Source of the DNA: Lachnospiraceae bacterium
Lineage (GTDB): Bacteria > Bacillota > Clostridia > Lachnospirales > Lachnospiraceae
Direction: 5' to 3'
Length of the DNA: 64,000 nucleotides
NCBI GenBank assembly: GCA_015258065.1
Contig: JABZIZ010000003.1
Location: 124,001-188,000 of the forward strand
The position numbers and the translations under genes were made by a program. Under the pieces are notes generated by a model that saw only the letters and a program-made list of their open reading frames with translations, was not told the origin of the DNA and made no database searches. Each line of letters opens with the position of its first letter. Within the stretch, counting starts at the first letter, position 1. This document shows positions 35,583-43,158 of the stretch, piece by piece.

Positions 35583-35795
35583 TAAAAAAATAACCCTGCA
35601 TCTAAAAAGATGCAGGGACGAAAAATTCCGCGGTACCACCCTGTTTCCCGAAACATCCGGGCACTTGTCTGATTCACTTCCTGCTCCGACGCGAAATTTC
35701 AAATCTGTGGTTCAGATTGCTCTCACCCACCGCTGCGAAGCGGGGCAATCCTCTCTGGATGAACCATGCTCAGACTCTCTTAGGAGCAAGCTCCT
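35583..35795 (-). ncRNA. T-box leader of pheST, Phe (UUC) specifier
   Basis: On the minus strand the T-box GGGTGGTACCGCGG lies at 35642-35629. It is followed by a terminator stem CCCTGCATC/GATGCAGGG (35594-35617) and a T tract (35583-35590). Stem I is closed by CTTGCTCC (35790-35783) pairing with GGAGCAGG (35687-35680). Just before the 3' strand lies TTC (35695-35693), the fitting specifier for tRNA-Phe. Uncharged tRNA-Phe would favour the antiterminator and switch on pheST. Confidence 0.93.
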
Positions 35796-35813
35796 ACGTC
35801 CTCTACGCAACCC

Positions 35814-35853
35814 AATGATGGGAGTGTCAAAAGCTTTTGACACTCCCATCATT
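35814..35853. repeat. perfect 40-bp palindrome upstream of the T-box
   Basis: A 20-bp arm and its exact reverse complement abut with no spacer; the centre is AAAAGCTTTT. Only TTAA follows on the plus strand and no T tract on the minus strand, so it is not a canonical terminator. On the minus strand TTGACA (35830-35825) within it could be the pheST -35 element, with the leader starting near 35800. Confidence 0.8.
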
Positions 35854-35905
35854 TTAAGGACTGAAAAGGCATCTGTCAAGAACCTTTCCGGTAAGCAAGG
35901 GATTC

Positions 35906-36160
35906 TCACTCATCACCTTTTTGATCATCGTTTACATCTATTTCGATCATGAGTTTCCCTCGTTCTGCGTCGTAATATGCCTCCAGTATTTCCTCTCCAT
36001 TTTTGGAGATCGCTCCCCTGATCGGGATCATTTTTTCAGTAGACCTGAAGAGTCGCTTTAATCCGGTTCGCTGCGCTTCCTCTTCCGGCAACCAGTATGC
36101 CCCTTTTTTGATGAACGCTTTCCCTTTGATTCCGTGCATACCCATAGCAATCACCCGCAT
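35906..36160 (-). CDS. small protein of unknown function
   Basis: An 84-residue, basic-then-acidic protein with no family that I recognise. The start is uncertain: TTG at 36175, ATG at 36160, and ATG at 36145 (which has GGGTGATT upstream) are all in frame. No clear partner gene; the 40-bp palindrome lies 52 bases beyond its stop. It could be a remnant. Confidence 0.5.
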   Translation of the reverse strand: MRVIAMGMHGIKGKAFIKKGAYWLPEEEAQRTGLKRLFRSTEKMIPIRGAISKNGEEILEAYYDAERGKLMIEIDVNDDQKGDE

Positions 36161-36237
36161 ATTTTTTTGTTGCAACGTAACACCCTAAAGGACCTATTAA
36201 CCCACAAGCAACAGGAAAGATCGATCCCTAGCACCTC

Positions 36238-36858
36238 TCACCGGCTCTGTGCCACCAGCGCCGGCAGATTCGCCTGAACGGCAGCCAGTGCCTGGGCCGG
36301 ATCCATGCCGCTCTCTACCAAACGCGCAAATGCCTGTTGTACGATTTGCTCTGTTGTCGGCTTGGCTGTTGACGCCCCACCTTGTAACACCCTCAAATCC
36401 GACTGTACAATCGCTGTTAGATTCGCGGGCTGCTTAACCAAATCATTCATCTTTGCCTGCACCCTTTGCAAGGCTGTATTCTGATCCAGTCCGGCCTGCA
36501 CATATAAGGCAAATGCCTGCTGCACAATTTGTTCCGGCGTCAAAACCGGTGCAGGATTCGATGCACTTACCGCAGAAGTCGGTGCAGGGTTTGACGCAAC
36601 CGGTGGTTGTACTGTGTTCTTTGCTGTTTGTGTCGCTCCTTCCGACCGGCAAAGCTTACAAGGCTGATATCCTCTACGCATGGCATCCTCTATGGAAATG
36701 GCAATTTTGCTATTCTTCAGCTGGGAACAACCACTACTATGATACTTCTTTCCGGTATTCGTGATATACACCGTTTCACCGTTCGCTGCAAGGCTAGTAC
36801 CGGTAAATGCGGAAAAGATTAGAAACGATACCAAAAGTGACACAAACAGCTTTTTCAT
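36238..36858 (-). CDS. secreted protein with Cys-pair domain and duplicated helical repeat
   Basis: A 206-residue exported protein with signal peptide 1-24 (cleavage after SLAA). Residues 29-70 carry the pattern YHSSGCSQL...GYQPCKLC, like the small Ada-type zinc-binding or nuclease-associated modules. A Pro/Ala/Ser linker follows, then two related 35-residue units starting PEQIVQQAFALYVQAG (about 107) and TEQIVQQAFARLVESG (about 169). The ATG follows TAGGAGGAGG. Role unknown; the Cys residues may bind zinc. Confidence 0.8.
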   Translation of the reverse strand: MKKLFVSLLVSFLIFSAFTGTSLAANGETVYITNTGKKYHSSGCSQLKNSKIAISIEDAMRRGYQPCKLCRSEGATQTAKNTVQPPVASNPAPTSAVSASNPAPVLTPEQIVQQAFALYVQAGLDQNTALQRVQAKMNDLVKQPANLTAIVQSDLRVLQGGASTAKPTTEQIVQQAFARLVESGMDPAQALAAVQANLPALVAQSR

Positions 36859-36899
36859 AATAGCCTCCTCCTAAAATGATATCTTTACTTTTTTTCGTT

Positions 36900-36990
36900 A
36901 AGAATACATAATGCCTTTGCTTGAGAACGGCATAATATCTTTCTCTAAGAATGCATAATGTCTTTGTTTAAAAACGCATAAATAACATAA
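36900..36990. repeat. 23-24-bp tandem repeats, about 3.5 copies
   Basis: The core GCATAATRTCTTT recurs with CATAA at 36907, 36931, 36954 and 36977 (periods 24, 23 and 23). The array spans the end of the membrane protein gene and the promoter region of the secreted protein gene. Units are adjacent with no unique spacers, so this is not CRISPR. Confidence 0.65.
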
Positions 36991-37450
36991 ACGTCAATCC
37001 CAAGATAACACAAATTGCAGTGATAATCCATAAGATTTTCCTCTTATTCCAATATCGCACCGTGATATACAGACCATCCAATATAGCAAAGCCGGGAATG
37101 CACTGAAAAATAAAGTGCAAGATACATTGTCCCAAAGTCCAGCCCTTTTCTTTTCTGCTCAGTAAAATCAGGAAAATGGCATAGCTAAGTCCTGCTAATC
37201 CCGCCATAAAAGATATTCCGAGGAAAAGTGGTGCCATAACTAAGCTCATGGCGAAGAAAAAGGGAGCAATGAATAGAGTAGCCGGTAGCACCAGCATCAC
37301 AAAGGAAATCCCTATTCCTCCGAGTAAGACCACAAGAAAGATGGCCAGCAACATGAGTACGGCAGGCAGGGAACTGTATTTAAAGAAAAGGAAGCCTTTA
37401 TGCACTGCTCTCACTATCCGCTCTTTTAAAGATTTTATAAGCCTCCACAA
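36968..37450 (-). CDS. membrane protein of unknown function
   Basis: A 160-residue protein with about five hydrophobic helices (from about residue 30) and a basic N-terminus. I do not recognise the family. The only early start in frame is TTG at 37450 with no clear ribosome binding site, so the true start may be a GTG slightly further in, or the 5' end may be damaged. The stop codon lies inside the tandem repeat array. Confidence 0.6.
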   Translation of the reverse strand: MWRLIKSLKERIVRAVHKGFLFFKYSSLPAVLMLLAIFLVVLLGGIGISFVMLVLPATLFIAPFFFAMSLVMAPLFLGISFMAGLAGLSYAIFLILLSRKEKGWTLGQCILHFIFQCIPGFAILDGLYITVRYWNKRKILWIITAICVILGLTFMLFMRF

Positions 37451-37500
37451 TCTGAGTGATTAAACGGCCGAATGAGATTTCTTAAACATAGAGCTTATGT

Positions 37501-37971
37501 CTAATCTTTTTCGTAGAAAACAATATCCATACAATCATTGATCTTATCCATTCTTCCGGTCTGATGATAGCCCATCTTTTCGTACAAATGAATATTCCCT
37601 GCTTCTTGTAGTATCGTGTCCAAGCACCAGTGATGGCAACCATGCATTTGCTCTACTGCGAAAATTGCTGCTTGGGCATATCCTTTATTCCTAAACTCCG
37701 GCATAATCCAGATTGGGGATATTCGTTTTCTACCGGCGTCTTTCTTGTCAATCACACGAATGACACCGACATTTTCATTTTCAGCAACAATAAAATAATA
37801 AACAGTCCAGGGCTGTTCATATCTTGCAACGATTTTCTCCGACCCCTCTGCACCGGGACTCATATCATAGTCTTGATATTTATCCAACAATTCCGAAAAA
37901 GCCTTAATTTGCATTTCCCATATGGTTTGCAAATCCTCTCTAGTAGCCGCCTTTAATGAAACCGTAGCCAT
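37501..37971 (-). CDS. GNAT-family N-acetyltransferase
   Basis: A 156-residue acetyltransferase. After an N-terminal LKAATREDLQTIWEMQ strand-helix, motif A with the acetyl-CoA pyrophosphate loop is IWIMPEFRNKGYAQAAI (about 89-105), followed by GNIHLYEKMGYHQTGR (about 124-139). Substrate unknown. It is on its own transcription unit next to the membrane protein gene; AAGGGGGC lies before the ATG. Confidence 0.85.
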   Translation of the reverse strand: MATVSLKAATREDLQTIWEMQIKAFSELLDKYQDYDMSPGAEGSEKIVARYEQPWTVYYFIVAENENVGVIRVIDKKDAGRKRISPIWIMPEFRNKGYAQAAIFAVEQMHGCHHWCLDTILQEAGNIHLYEKMGYHQTGRMDKINDCMDIVFYEKD

Positions 37972-38342
37972 TTGAGCCCCCTTATTTACGTTAAATTCCT
38001 CTTATTGTTATTTCTCAGCTTCATTATACAAGTAAATCCACAAAGTTTACAAAACTAAAGTCATTACCTATGGTCTATAACGAAATCAGACCCAACATAG
38101 GATTTATGAAAGTATAAATATCCTGTCTTAGAAAATCAGGATGAAGGAAAGATAATTCAGCCTAGACAAAATGGCTGAAAGTGTTAAGCTTTTATTAGTT
38201 AAATGAGGCTAATACTGTGTTACTTATTATATCATTATCTTATCCCATTATGTTTTATTCCTATAGTTCTGTAGCTCATACGGTATGTACTCAGTAGCAG
38301 AACCTGAACTACATTGATGAAAAGTTTAGCGAGGTGAGTGTA
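37972..38342. other. 371-base intergenic region without a supported gene
   Basis: AT-rich spacer between the divergent GNAT and ATC-hydrolase-family genes. It contains two small inverted repeats, ATCCTG/CAGGAT (about 38120-38143) and TTCAGCC/GGCTGAA (about 38157-38180, followed by AGTGTTAAGCTTTTATT). Promoters for both genes must lie here, but I cannot pick them reliably. Confidence 0.5.
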
Positions 38343-38978
38343 ATGAAATACAAAGGAATCTATTTTAACTTATTCAGTTTATTCTTGAAAAAACCGATGA
38401 TAAAAAAGTTTGGGAAGGATAAGACGAAAGAAAGCCTACAAAAAGGACGCATTTTATATCGGAAAATGCTGGAAAAAACGGAAGATATCGGAGAGAAAAA
38501 CCCCATGGCTCACAATATTTATTCCGCCTATGTTTTTCTGGCAGTATGCAGAGCCGGTGACTTTTCAGTAGAGGATTTTAGGAATATAATCGCTGCATTT
38601 ATGGACAATCCCTTCATCAGAAAAGTCATGAGTTCCATAGATTTCAATAGAGAGACGGACATGAAGAAATTTGCCGAAAGAATGCATAAGGCGGAAGAAT
38701 GGGCGGAGGCACATCCGGAATATCAGGATAAAACCTGGGATTTTCATTTTGATGAAAAGCGGCATAAGGACGGCTTTTATTATCACTTCACAAGATGCCC
38801 CTTGGAAAAATCTGCGAGGGAACATGGTTATCTCAACCTCTTACCTCTGTGCTGTGACATTGACCACATCGCGGTTGAACGAAACAAGGGTGTATTGCAT
38901 AGAGAGCAAACGCTGGCAACGGGAGGCGCAATCTGTGATTACTGGTTCGTAGGGAATCAAACAAAGAATCCAAGCTAA
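38343..38978 (+). CDS. ATC-hydrolase-family protein (L-2-amino-thiazoline-4-carboxylate hydrolase-like)
   Basis: A 211-residue protein of the ATC hydrolase family (PF14196). The signature lies in the last third: RCPLEKSAREHG, then LCCDIDHIAVERN and TLATGGAICDYWF, giving conserved Cys and Asp residues. The Pseudomonas ATC hydrolase acts in L-cysteine formation from thiazoline, but most clostridial members are uncharacterised and often lie near regulators or transporters. ATG at 38343 is chosen after GAGGTGAG; a GTG at 38334 is also in frame. Confidence 0.82.
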   Translation: MKYKGIYFNLFSLFLKKPMIKKFGKDKTKESLQKGRILYRKMLEKTEDIGEKNPMAHNIYSAYVFLAVCRAGDFSVEDFRNIIAAFMDNPFIRKVMSSIDFNRETDMKKFAERMHKAEEWAEAHPEYQDKTWDFHFDEKRHKDGFYYHFTRCPLEKSAREHGYLNLLPLCCDIDHIAVERNKGVLHREQTLATGGAICDYWFVGNQTKNPS

Positions 38979-38994
38979 GAAGGGATAAGATTAT

Positions 38995-39063
38995 ATGGGC
39001 TACTATTTATTCTTCTTGCTCTATTGCTTTATCATTTGTCTTGCTTACGGTTTCTTTTTTTAG
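38995..39063 (+). CDS. possible 22-residue hydrophobic peptide
   Basis: A short frame starting ATG at 38995, about ten bases after AAGGGAT and 16 bases after the preceding stop. It encodes a purely hydrophobic 22-residue peptide rich in Phe, Leu and Tyr, enough for one membrane helix. The terminator at 39148 follows it. It may be a genuine small membrane peptide or chance. Confidence 0.35.
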   Translation: MGYYLFFLLYCFIICLAYGFFF

Positions 39064-39147
39064 GACAAACTATGCCGCACTAAAGGCAGAGGAGCATAAA
39101 GAAGTATTGTAAAAATACTGACCTATGCCAAGTGAAAGGAAAATAAG

Positions 39148-39193
39148 AAAACTCTATGTGAATGGATGAACCATTTGCATAGAGTTTTTCTTT
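39148..39193 (+). terminator. strong rho-independent terminator
   Basis: A 15-bp near-perfect stem (ACTCTATG arm pairing with CATAGAGT) with a 5-base loop is followed by TTTTTCTTTT. It ends the transcript of the ATC-hydrolase-family gene and marks the left edge of the transporter region. Confidence 0.88.
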
Positions 39194-39204
39194 TGTCATG
39201 GAAA

Positions 39205-39334
39205 AATTTTCAGCGTCCGTAGGACGCGCCGCCGTCACCGCAGGTGGCGATCTTGGGGGCTTGGGGGATTATCCCTCAACAAGCGTTTTGGCGGGTAGGA
39301 AACCCACCAAAATCGCAAACATGTACATGTTTGC
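39205..39334. other. oriT-like inverted-repeat region (mobilisation remnant)
   Basis: A locally GC-rich stretch in an AT-rich surrounding, with no gene. It holds TTGGGGGAT/ATCCCTCAA (39261-39279, one mismatch), TTTTGGCGGGT-N5-ACCCACCAAAA (39286-39312, one G-T pairing) and a perfect 20-bp palindrome centred on ATGTACAT (39315-39334). Ordered inverted repeats of this kind are typical of transfer origins just ahead of mobilisation genes in Tn1549/Tn4451-like elements. No relaxase follows. The rest of the 424-base gap 39064-39487 holds the small peptide, terminator and promoter listed separately. Confidence 0.5.
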
Positions 39335-39371
39335 ATTGCTTGCCGATTTGAGAAATCTTAAATAATATCTC

Positions 39372-39392
39372 ATTGTCAGATGGAGTATTTTT
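39372..39392 (+). repeat. 21-bp direct repeat, copy 1
   Basis: The sequence ATTGTCAGAYGGAGYATTTTT occurs here and at 43051-43071, with two transitions between copies. The two flank the first exporter-fold ABC pair. At the second site it forms part of a terminator-like hairpin. Confidence 0.6.
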
Positions 39393-39404
39393 CTTTTTTG
39401 AGAG

Positions 39405-39460
39405 TTGGAGAAAAAGAACACCTCACTATATAATAACACATGGTTAGTGCTTGCTAACCA
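39405..39460 (+). promoter_or_regulatory. promoter and TTAG-N6-CTAA operator of ABC pair 1
   Basis: TTGGAG (39405-39410) and a perfect TATAAT (39429-39434) are 18 bases apart. The predicted start coincides with a perfect 7-bp inverted repeat TGGTTAG-N6-CTAACCA (39441-39460). The same TTAG-N6-CTAA element occurs at three other promoters in this region, which suggests one regulator or two related ones. Confidence 0.7.
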
Positions 39461-39487
39461 ATTTATCAGAAAGTGAGGGAAATCACT

Positions 39488-41305
39488 ATGGCAAAAAAAG
39501 AAAGCCAAGAAGGTAAACCGAAAAAAGGGTTGCCTCGCCTCATAGAGCTGGCGATGACGCAGAAAGCGCCTATGGTAGGAGGAATGATTCTTTCTGCCCT
39601 GGCTACGATTGCGTCGTTTCTGCCCTATCTCGCTATTTATTTTATCATTCAGGAAATTGTGGGAACCTACCCGGATTTCAGTACACTGGACGTTCCAAAG
39701 GTATTGGGATACGGCGGATTGGCTCTCGGCGGGGTTCTTTTGAATGTGCTGCTTTACACTGCGTCCGTGGCTCTTTCCCACATCGCGGCCTATGGCACGT
39801 TGTATCAATGTAAAATCAATTATGTATCCCATATCACCAATCTCCCTCTGGGGTATCACTTAAAAATGGGAAGCGGTAAGCTGCGGAAAATTATGGACGA
39901 TAACATTGAAAGTTTGGAGGGATTTATCGCCCATGATCTTCCCAATATGATTTCCGCTTTTGTCGCGCCAATCGTTATGCTGGTGTTGGTATTTGCGGTA
40001 GACTGGCGCTTTGGTTTAGCAACCTTCGTGGGAATTGTTGTTTCGTTCCTTGTGTACGGTGTGACCACTGGCGGAAATAAAACAAAAAAATTGATGGAGG
40101 ACTATCAAACTTCTTTGGAGGACATGAGCAATGCCTCTGTGGAGTACATCCGGGGAATTGCAGTAGTCAAAGCGTTTAAGCAGACGGCGTTCTCTTTCAA
40201 ACGTCTGCATGATTCTATCAAGAATTACACGAAAACCGTTATCCCATACTCTTTGAGCCAGGAATTGATGACGGCAGCCTTTACAGCCGCCCTTAATGGA
40301 ATCTATCTATTTATCATCCCGGTGGGCATTTGGATTGGCAGCTCCACAAATGATTATCAGGCATTTGTAGCCCCCTTTATCTTTTATCTGATTTTCGTGC
40401 CGGTGATTGCCTCAATTCTCATGAAAGTGTTGTATGCTTCTGTCAACGCCATGCAGGTAGGTAATGCTGTGGAACACATGGATCAGGTTTTGGCAGAACC
40501 GGAGATTCCGGAAAAGGGCACTTCTCAAAAACCGTCTACATACAATGTTGTTTACGATAATGTAACCTTTTCCTATACAGAAGATGAGACAAATGCGGCA
40601 TTACAATCCGTGTCCTTTACTGCACCACAGGGAAAGGTTACTGCGATTGTCGGCCCGTCCGGCGGCGGTAAAAGTACCATTGCCAGCCTGCTTCCACGTT
40701 TCTATGATGTGGAACAAGGGGCTATCCGTATCGGTGGAGTAGACATCCGTAATATGAGTACCGGCGATCTGATGGATACCGTCAGCTTTGTATTCCAGGA
40801 CAATTTCTTATTTAAGCAGAGTATTCTGGATAATATCCGCATGGGAAATCCAAATGCAACTGAAGAAGAAGTTATAGCTGCCGCCAAAGCCGCTCAGTGC
40901 CATGAATTTATTTCCGAGCTGCCGCAGAGCTATCAAACCGTGTTTGGTAAAGACGGAGTCAAACTTTCCGGTGGACAGATTCAGCGCATTGCCATAGCGA
41001 GAGCCATTGTGAAAAATGCTCCTATCCTGATATTGGATGAGGCAACCTCTTTCAGCGACCCGGAAAATGAACATCTTATTCAGCAGGCTCTTTCCGAGTT
41101 GATGAAAGGCAAAACGGTCATTATGATTGCACACCGTCTTTCGACAATCCGTAATGCTGACCAAATCCTTGTAGTAGACCATGGAAAAATTGTCCAGTCC
41201 GGCACACACGATGAATTGATGGCACAGGCTGGCCGCTATCAGGATTTGTGGAATAATTATACTGCGGCGTTGACCTGGAAGTTCAGCGTAGGAAAGGAGG
41301 CATAG
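39488..41305 (+). CDS. exporter-fold ABC transporter subunit P1 (YbtP/IrtA-like)
   Basis: A 605-residue fused membrane-ATPase half transporter. Six membrane helices fill about 25-320. The nucleotide domain has Walker A GPSGGGKST (about 393-401), signature LSGGQIQR, and Walker B ILILDEATSFSDPE with the catalytic Glu. The D-loop reads SFSD rather than SALD, as in YbtP/IrtA-type siderophore importers. Start 39488 is preceded by GTGAGGGAAA. It pairs with the next gene (3-base gap) as a heterodimer. Import of a metallophore is inference from family resemblance and AraC neighbours; drug export is the alternative. Confidence 0.85.
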   Translation: MAKKESQEGKPKKGLPRLIELAMTQKAPMVGGMILSALATIASFLPYLAIYFIIQEIVGTYPDFSTLDVPKVLGYGGLALGGVLLNVLLYTASVALSHIAAYGTLYQCKINYVSHITNLPLGYHLKMGSGKLRKIMDDNIESLEGFIAHDLPNMISAFVAPIVMLVLVFAVDWRFGLATFVGIVVSFLVYGVTTGGNKTKKLMEDYQTSLEDMSNASVEYIRGIAVVKAFKQTAFSFKRLHDSIKNYTKTVIPYSLSQELMTAAFTAALNGIYLFIIPVGIWIGSSTNDYQAFVAPFIFYLIFVPVIASILMKVLYASVNAMQVGNAVEHMDQVLAEPEIPEKGTSQKPSTYNVVYDNVTFSYTEDETNAALQSVSFTAPQGKVTAIVGPSGGGKSTIASLLPRFYDVEQGAIRIGGVDIRNMSTGDLMDTVSFVFQDNFLFKQSILDNIRMGNPNATEEEVIAAAKAAQCHEFISELPQSYQTVFGKDGVKLSGGQIQRIAIARAIVKNAPILILDEATSFSDPENEHLIQQALSELMKGKTVIMIAHRLSTIRNADQILVVDHGKIVQSGTHDELMAQAGRYQDLWNNYTAALTWKFSVGKEA

Positions 41306-41308
41306 GTC

Positions 41309-43045
41309 ATGATGAATTTGAAAGAAATGTTTCAGCTCTCAGACCGCGGAGCAAAGGATTTGAAAAAAGGTATTTTTGCCTGCACCCTCACAAATCTTTC
41401 TCTTATGCTATCGGTGGTTGTCACAATCCAGATTTTTCTGGAAGTGCTAAAACCGCTGACTGGCAAAGAAGTTTCCTGGAGCAAGATGTGGATTCTGTTC
41501 GGGGCTGGTGTCTTATCGGCAATCATTCATTTTCTCTGTTGCAAAAACGATTATCGGAAAACGTATGTGTCATGCTATACCGCTGCGGAGGATTCCCGTA
41601 TCCGTATTGCGGAATTGGTACGCAAGTTCCCCATGAGCGTGTTCAACAACAAAGACTTGACAGAGCTGACCACGAATATGATGGGAGACTGTGCCAGCAT
41701 TGAACACTCCATGAGCCACATTGTGCCGCCGTTGATGGCCAATGCAATTTCCTGTACGCTGATTTGCGTTTGTGTGATGATCTTTGACTGGCGCATGGGG
41801 TTGTCCATTTTCTGTACGCTGCCCCTGTCGTTCCTCATTATTTTAGGAAGCAGAAAACTCCAAGAGCGCGGCAGCAAGAAACAGGTAGAGGCAAAACTGA
41901 AAGCCTCTGAAGAAGAACAGGAATATTTGGAAGGTATCCGTATTATAAAATCCTGCCATCTGGATGGTGAGAAGTTTTCCAAACTGAATGACGCGCTGAA
42001 AGACTTAAAGAAGCAATCCATTCACATGGAATTGGGCACAAGTGTGTTTATCTCCATCGCGCAGTTCGTTCTTCAGGCCGGAATTGGAATTACAGTTTTT
42101 GTGGGCGTCCATCTTTTGACAGGCGGCAGTATCACCATTTTGCCGCTGCTGCTTTCGCTGGTGATTGTATGCCGGATGTACGGGCCGATCCTGACGATTC
42201 TCACCCTGCTTCCTATGCTGTTCCATACCCTAATATCCACCCAGCGAATGAGAGAACTGGCTGGTATCCCCGTAATGGAAGGCCGTACAGATGTACCTAT
42301 TAAAAACAATAATATTGTTTTTGACCATGTCAGCTTTTCCTATAACAAGGAACCTGTTTTGAAAGATGTCAGCGCTACTATTCCAGAAGGAAAAATTACT
42401 GCGCTGGTTGGGCCTTCCGGTAGCGGAAAAAGTACCATGTCTCGCCTGATTGCTCGCTTTTGGGATGTGAACAGCGGCACAGTTGCAATCGGCGGTGTAG
42501 ATGTGAAAACCCTCGATCCTGAATACCTCATGGGATATATGTCCTTTGTATTTCAGGATGTGACCCTGTTCAACGATACTGTCTGGAATAACATCAAAAT
42601 CGGAAATCTGGAGGCAACGGATGAACAGGTTTTTGCTGCGGCAAAAGTAGCCTGCTGTGATGAATTTGTAAAAAGGTTGCCGGATGGATATATCACTCTG
42701 CTGGGAGAAAACGGCTCTACGCTTTCCGGCGGTGAACGCCAGCGGATTTCCATTGCCCGCGCACTCTTAAAAGACGCTCCGATTATTTTGCTTGATGAAG
42801 CGACCGCTTCCCTCGACCCGGAAAATGAAGTGTTAATCCAGAACGCTATTTCTCGGCTGATAAAAGGGAAAACTGTCCTGGTTATCGCTCACAGACTTCG
42901 CACCATTGCAGACGCAGATCAGATTCTGGTATTGAATAATGGAAAAATAGAGGAAGCCGGAGCCCATGAACAGTTGATGTCAAAGAACGGCTTGTACCAA
43001 CATCTGTATCAGATTCAGTCAAAGAGCCAGAAGTGGGCGGTCTGA
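41309..43045 (+). CDS. exporter-fold ABC transporter subunit Q1 (YbtQ/IrtB-like)
   Basis: A 578-residue half transporter, partner of P1. Six membrane helices (about 20-300) precede a nucleotide domain with Walker A GPSGSGKST (about 369-377), canonical signature LSGGERQR, Walker B IILLDEATASLDPE and switch His in IAHRL. Unlike P1 its D-loop is canonical (SLD), so the heterodimer probably has asymmetric sites. AAGGAGG precedes the start. A terminator-like repeat and then the AraC gene follow. Confidence 0.86.
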   Translation: MMNLKEMFQLSDRGAKDLKKGIFACTLTNLSLMLSVVVTIQIFLEVLKPLTGKEVSWSKMWILFGAGVLSAIIHFLCCKNDYRKTYVSCYTAAEDSRIRIAELVRKFPMSVFNNKDLTELTTNMMGDCASIEHSMSHIVPPLMANAISCTLICVCVMIFDWRMGLSIFCTLPLSFLIILGSRKLQERGSKKQVEAKLKASEEEQEYLEGIRIIKSCHLDGEKFSKLNDALKDLKKQSIHMELGTSVFISIAQFVLQAGIGITVFVGVHLLTGGSITILPLLLSLVIVCRMYGPILTILTLLPMLFHTLISTQRMRELAGIPVMEGRTDVPIKNNNIVFDHVSFSYNKEPVLKDVSATIPEGKITALVGPSGSGKSTMSRLIARFWDVNSGTVAIGGVDVKTLDPEYLMGYMSFVFQDVTLFNDTVWNNIKIGNLEATDEQVFAAAKVACCDEFVKRLPDGYITLLGENGSTLSGGERQRISIARALLKDAPIILLDEATASLDPENEVLIQNAISRLIKGKTVLVIAHRLRTIADADQILVLNNGKIEEAGAHEQLMSKNGLYQHLYQIQSKSQKWAV

Positions 43046-43071
43046 AAGTTATTGTCAGACGGAGCATTTTT
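43040..43071 (+). terminator. terminator-like hairpin after ABC pair 1, with 21-bp repeat copy 2
   Basis: GTCTGA-N9-TCAGAC is followed by GGAGCATTTTTGA. The downstream part (43051-43071) is the second copy of the 21-bp repeat at 39372. The short stem suggests weak termination, leaving some read-through possible. Confidence 0.5.
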
Positions 43072-43105
43072 GACCGGCAGAGCGGAAAGCGAAAATATAT
43101 TATGA

Positions 43106-43134
43106 TATACTAAACAGTGTTAGCTATATCTAAC
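43106..43134 (+). promoter_or_regulatory. promoter and TTAG-N6-CTAA operator of AraC1-ECF1
   Basis: TATACT (43106-43111) is a likely -10 element with no good -35, as at activator-dependent promoters. GTTAG-N6-CTAAC (43119-43134) begins 8 bases after it, at the expected start site, as at the P1 promoter. Confidence 0.65.
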
Positions 43135-43158
43135 CTCATATCATAAGGAGGTGAGCCT

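Noticed and set aside
36900..36990. Possible CRISPR array
   Set aside because: The 23-24-bp units are directly adjacent with no unique spacers, and no cas gene is present.
39488..43045. Simple multidrug exporter pair
   Set aside because: Not excluded, but the PchR-like regulators, ECF neighbours, variant D-loops and shared operators favour an uptake role; kept as the alternative.
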